This document shows, piece by piece, positions 12,229-12,311 of a DNA stretch of 12,311 nucleotides. How positions within the stretch are numbered: position 1 is the stretch's first letter; each line of letters begins with the position of its first letter. Origin of the DNA: Baffinella frigidus. Taxonomy: Eukaryota > Cryptophyceae > Cryptomonadales > Baffinellaceae. Both the position numbers and the translations under genes were made by a program. The notes beneath the pieces were generated by a model, which was not told the origin of the DNA, ran no database searches, and was given only the letters and a program-made list of their open reading frames with translations. The stretch lies in assembly GCA_026770585.1 (NCBI GenBank), contig MU647008.1, forward strand, positions 89,997-102,307, given 5' to 3'.

Positions 12229-12311
12229 CGACTGCTGCAATCGCCCCCCCCTGCCCCGGTGCGCCCCCGCCCCCCCCCGCCGACTGCTGCAATCGCCCCC
12301 CCCTGCCCCGG
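12229..12311. repeat. C-rich minisatellite, 52-bp period, open at window end
   Basis: CGACTGCTGCAATCGCCCCC, continuing CCCTGCCCCGG, occurs exactly at 12229-12259 and 12281-12311, separated by TGCGCCCCCGCCCCCCCCCGC. It probably continues beyond the window. The upstream 12150-12210 stretch has related GCTGGGCCC words. The C runs could form G-quadruplex or i-motif structures. Confidence 0.85.

Noticed and set aside
1-12311. tRNA or rRNA genes
   Set aside because: Looked for GGTTCGA/GGTTCAA T-arm boxes. The only hit in context (4645) lies in a conserved open frame without cloverleaf pairing.

Overview
This window looks like nuclear DNA of a eukaryote, probably a protist or alga; I cannot name the lineage. 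The case rests on several features. Coding density is low, with perhaps three convincing short genes in 12.3 kb. AATAAA lies just past two of them, and no Shine-Dalgarno or operon pattern is visible. Short inverted-repeat elements (MITEs) are abundant, and there are degenerate CCCTAAA/CCTAATC tracts of plant/algal telomere type. Starts fit a Kozak-like ATGGCN context. No rRNA, tRNA, CRISPR or transposase gene was found.

Layout. 1-1014: CCT microsatellites, TTGAGGG-like words and four or more short foldback elements of three families. 1015-3350: mostly non-coding, with a 115-bp palindrome, a terminal-inverted-repeat element and two clusters of GTAC-centred palindromes. 3355-5049 and 8242-9990: two arms of a large inverted duplication, each about 1.7 kb. 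Each arm carries one copy of an unrecognised proline-rich repeat-protein gene (3917-4336 + and 8750-9316 -), and the two genes converge. 5050-8241: spacer between the arms with foldback elements, hairpins, a GGGAATT tract and a telomere-like tract. 9738-9984: a tandem 149-bp repeat. 10247-10891: an unrecognised basic protein of 214 aa with recurring RRxS-type kinase motifs. 11058-12095: a dense, partly nested cluster of TA-flanked MITEs. 12229-12311: start of a 52-bp C-rich minisatellite.

Most informative observations. A MITE inserted inside another copy of its own family shows that the family targets TA. A 157-bp element with a 9-bp target duplication sits in the left arm, and the right arm preserves the empty site. 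A third copy of the protein module lies in the -1 frame beyond the stop of the repeat-protein gene, reachable through a run of eight C (a possible slippery site) or by removing a 29-nt GT...AG segment. The two repeat-protein copies differ by exactly one module. All functions of the genes are unknown; I describe only what can be seen.
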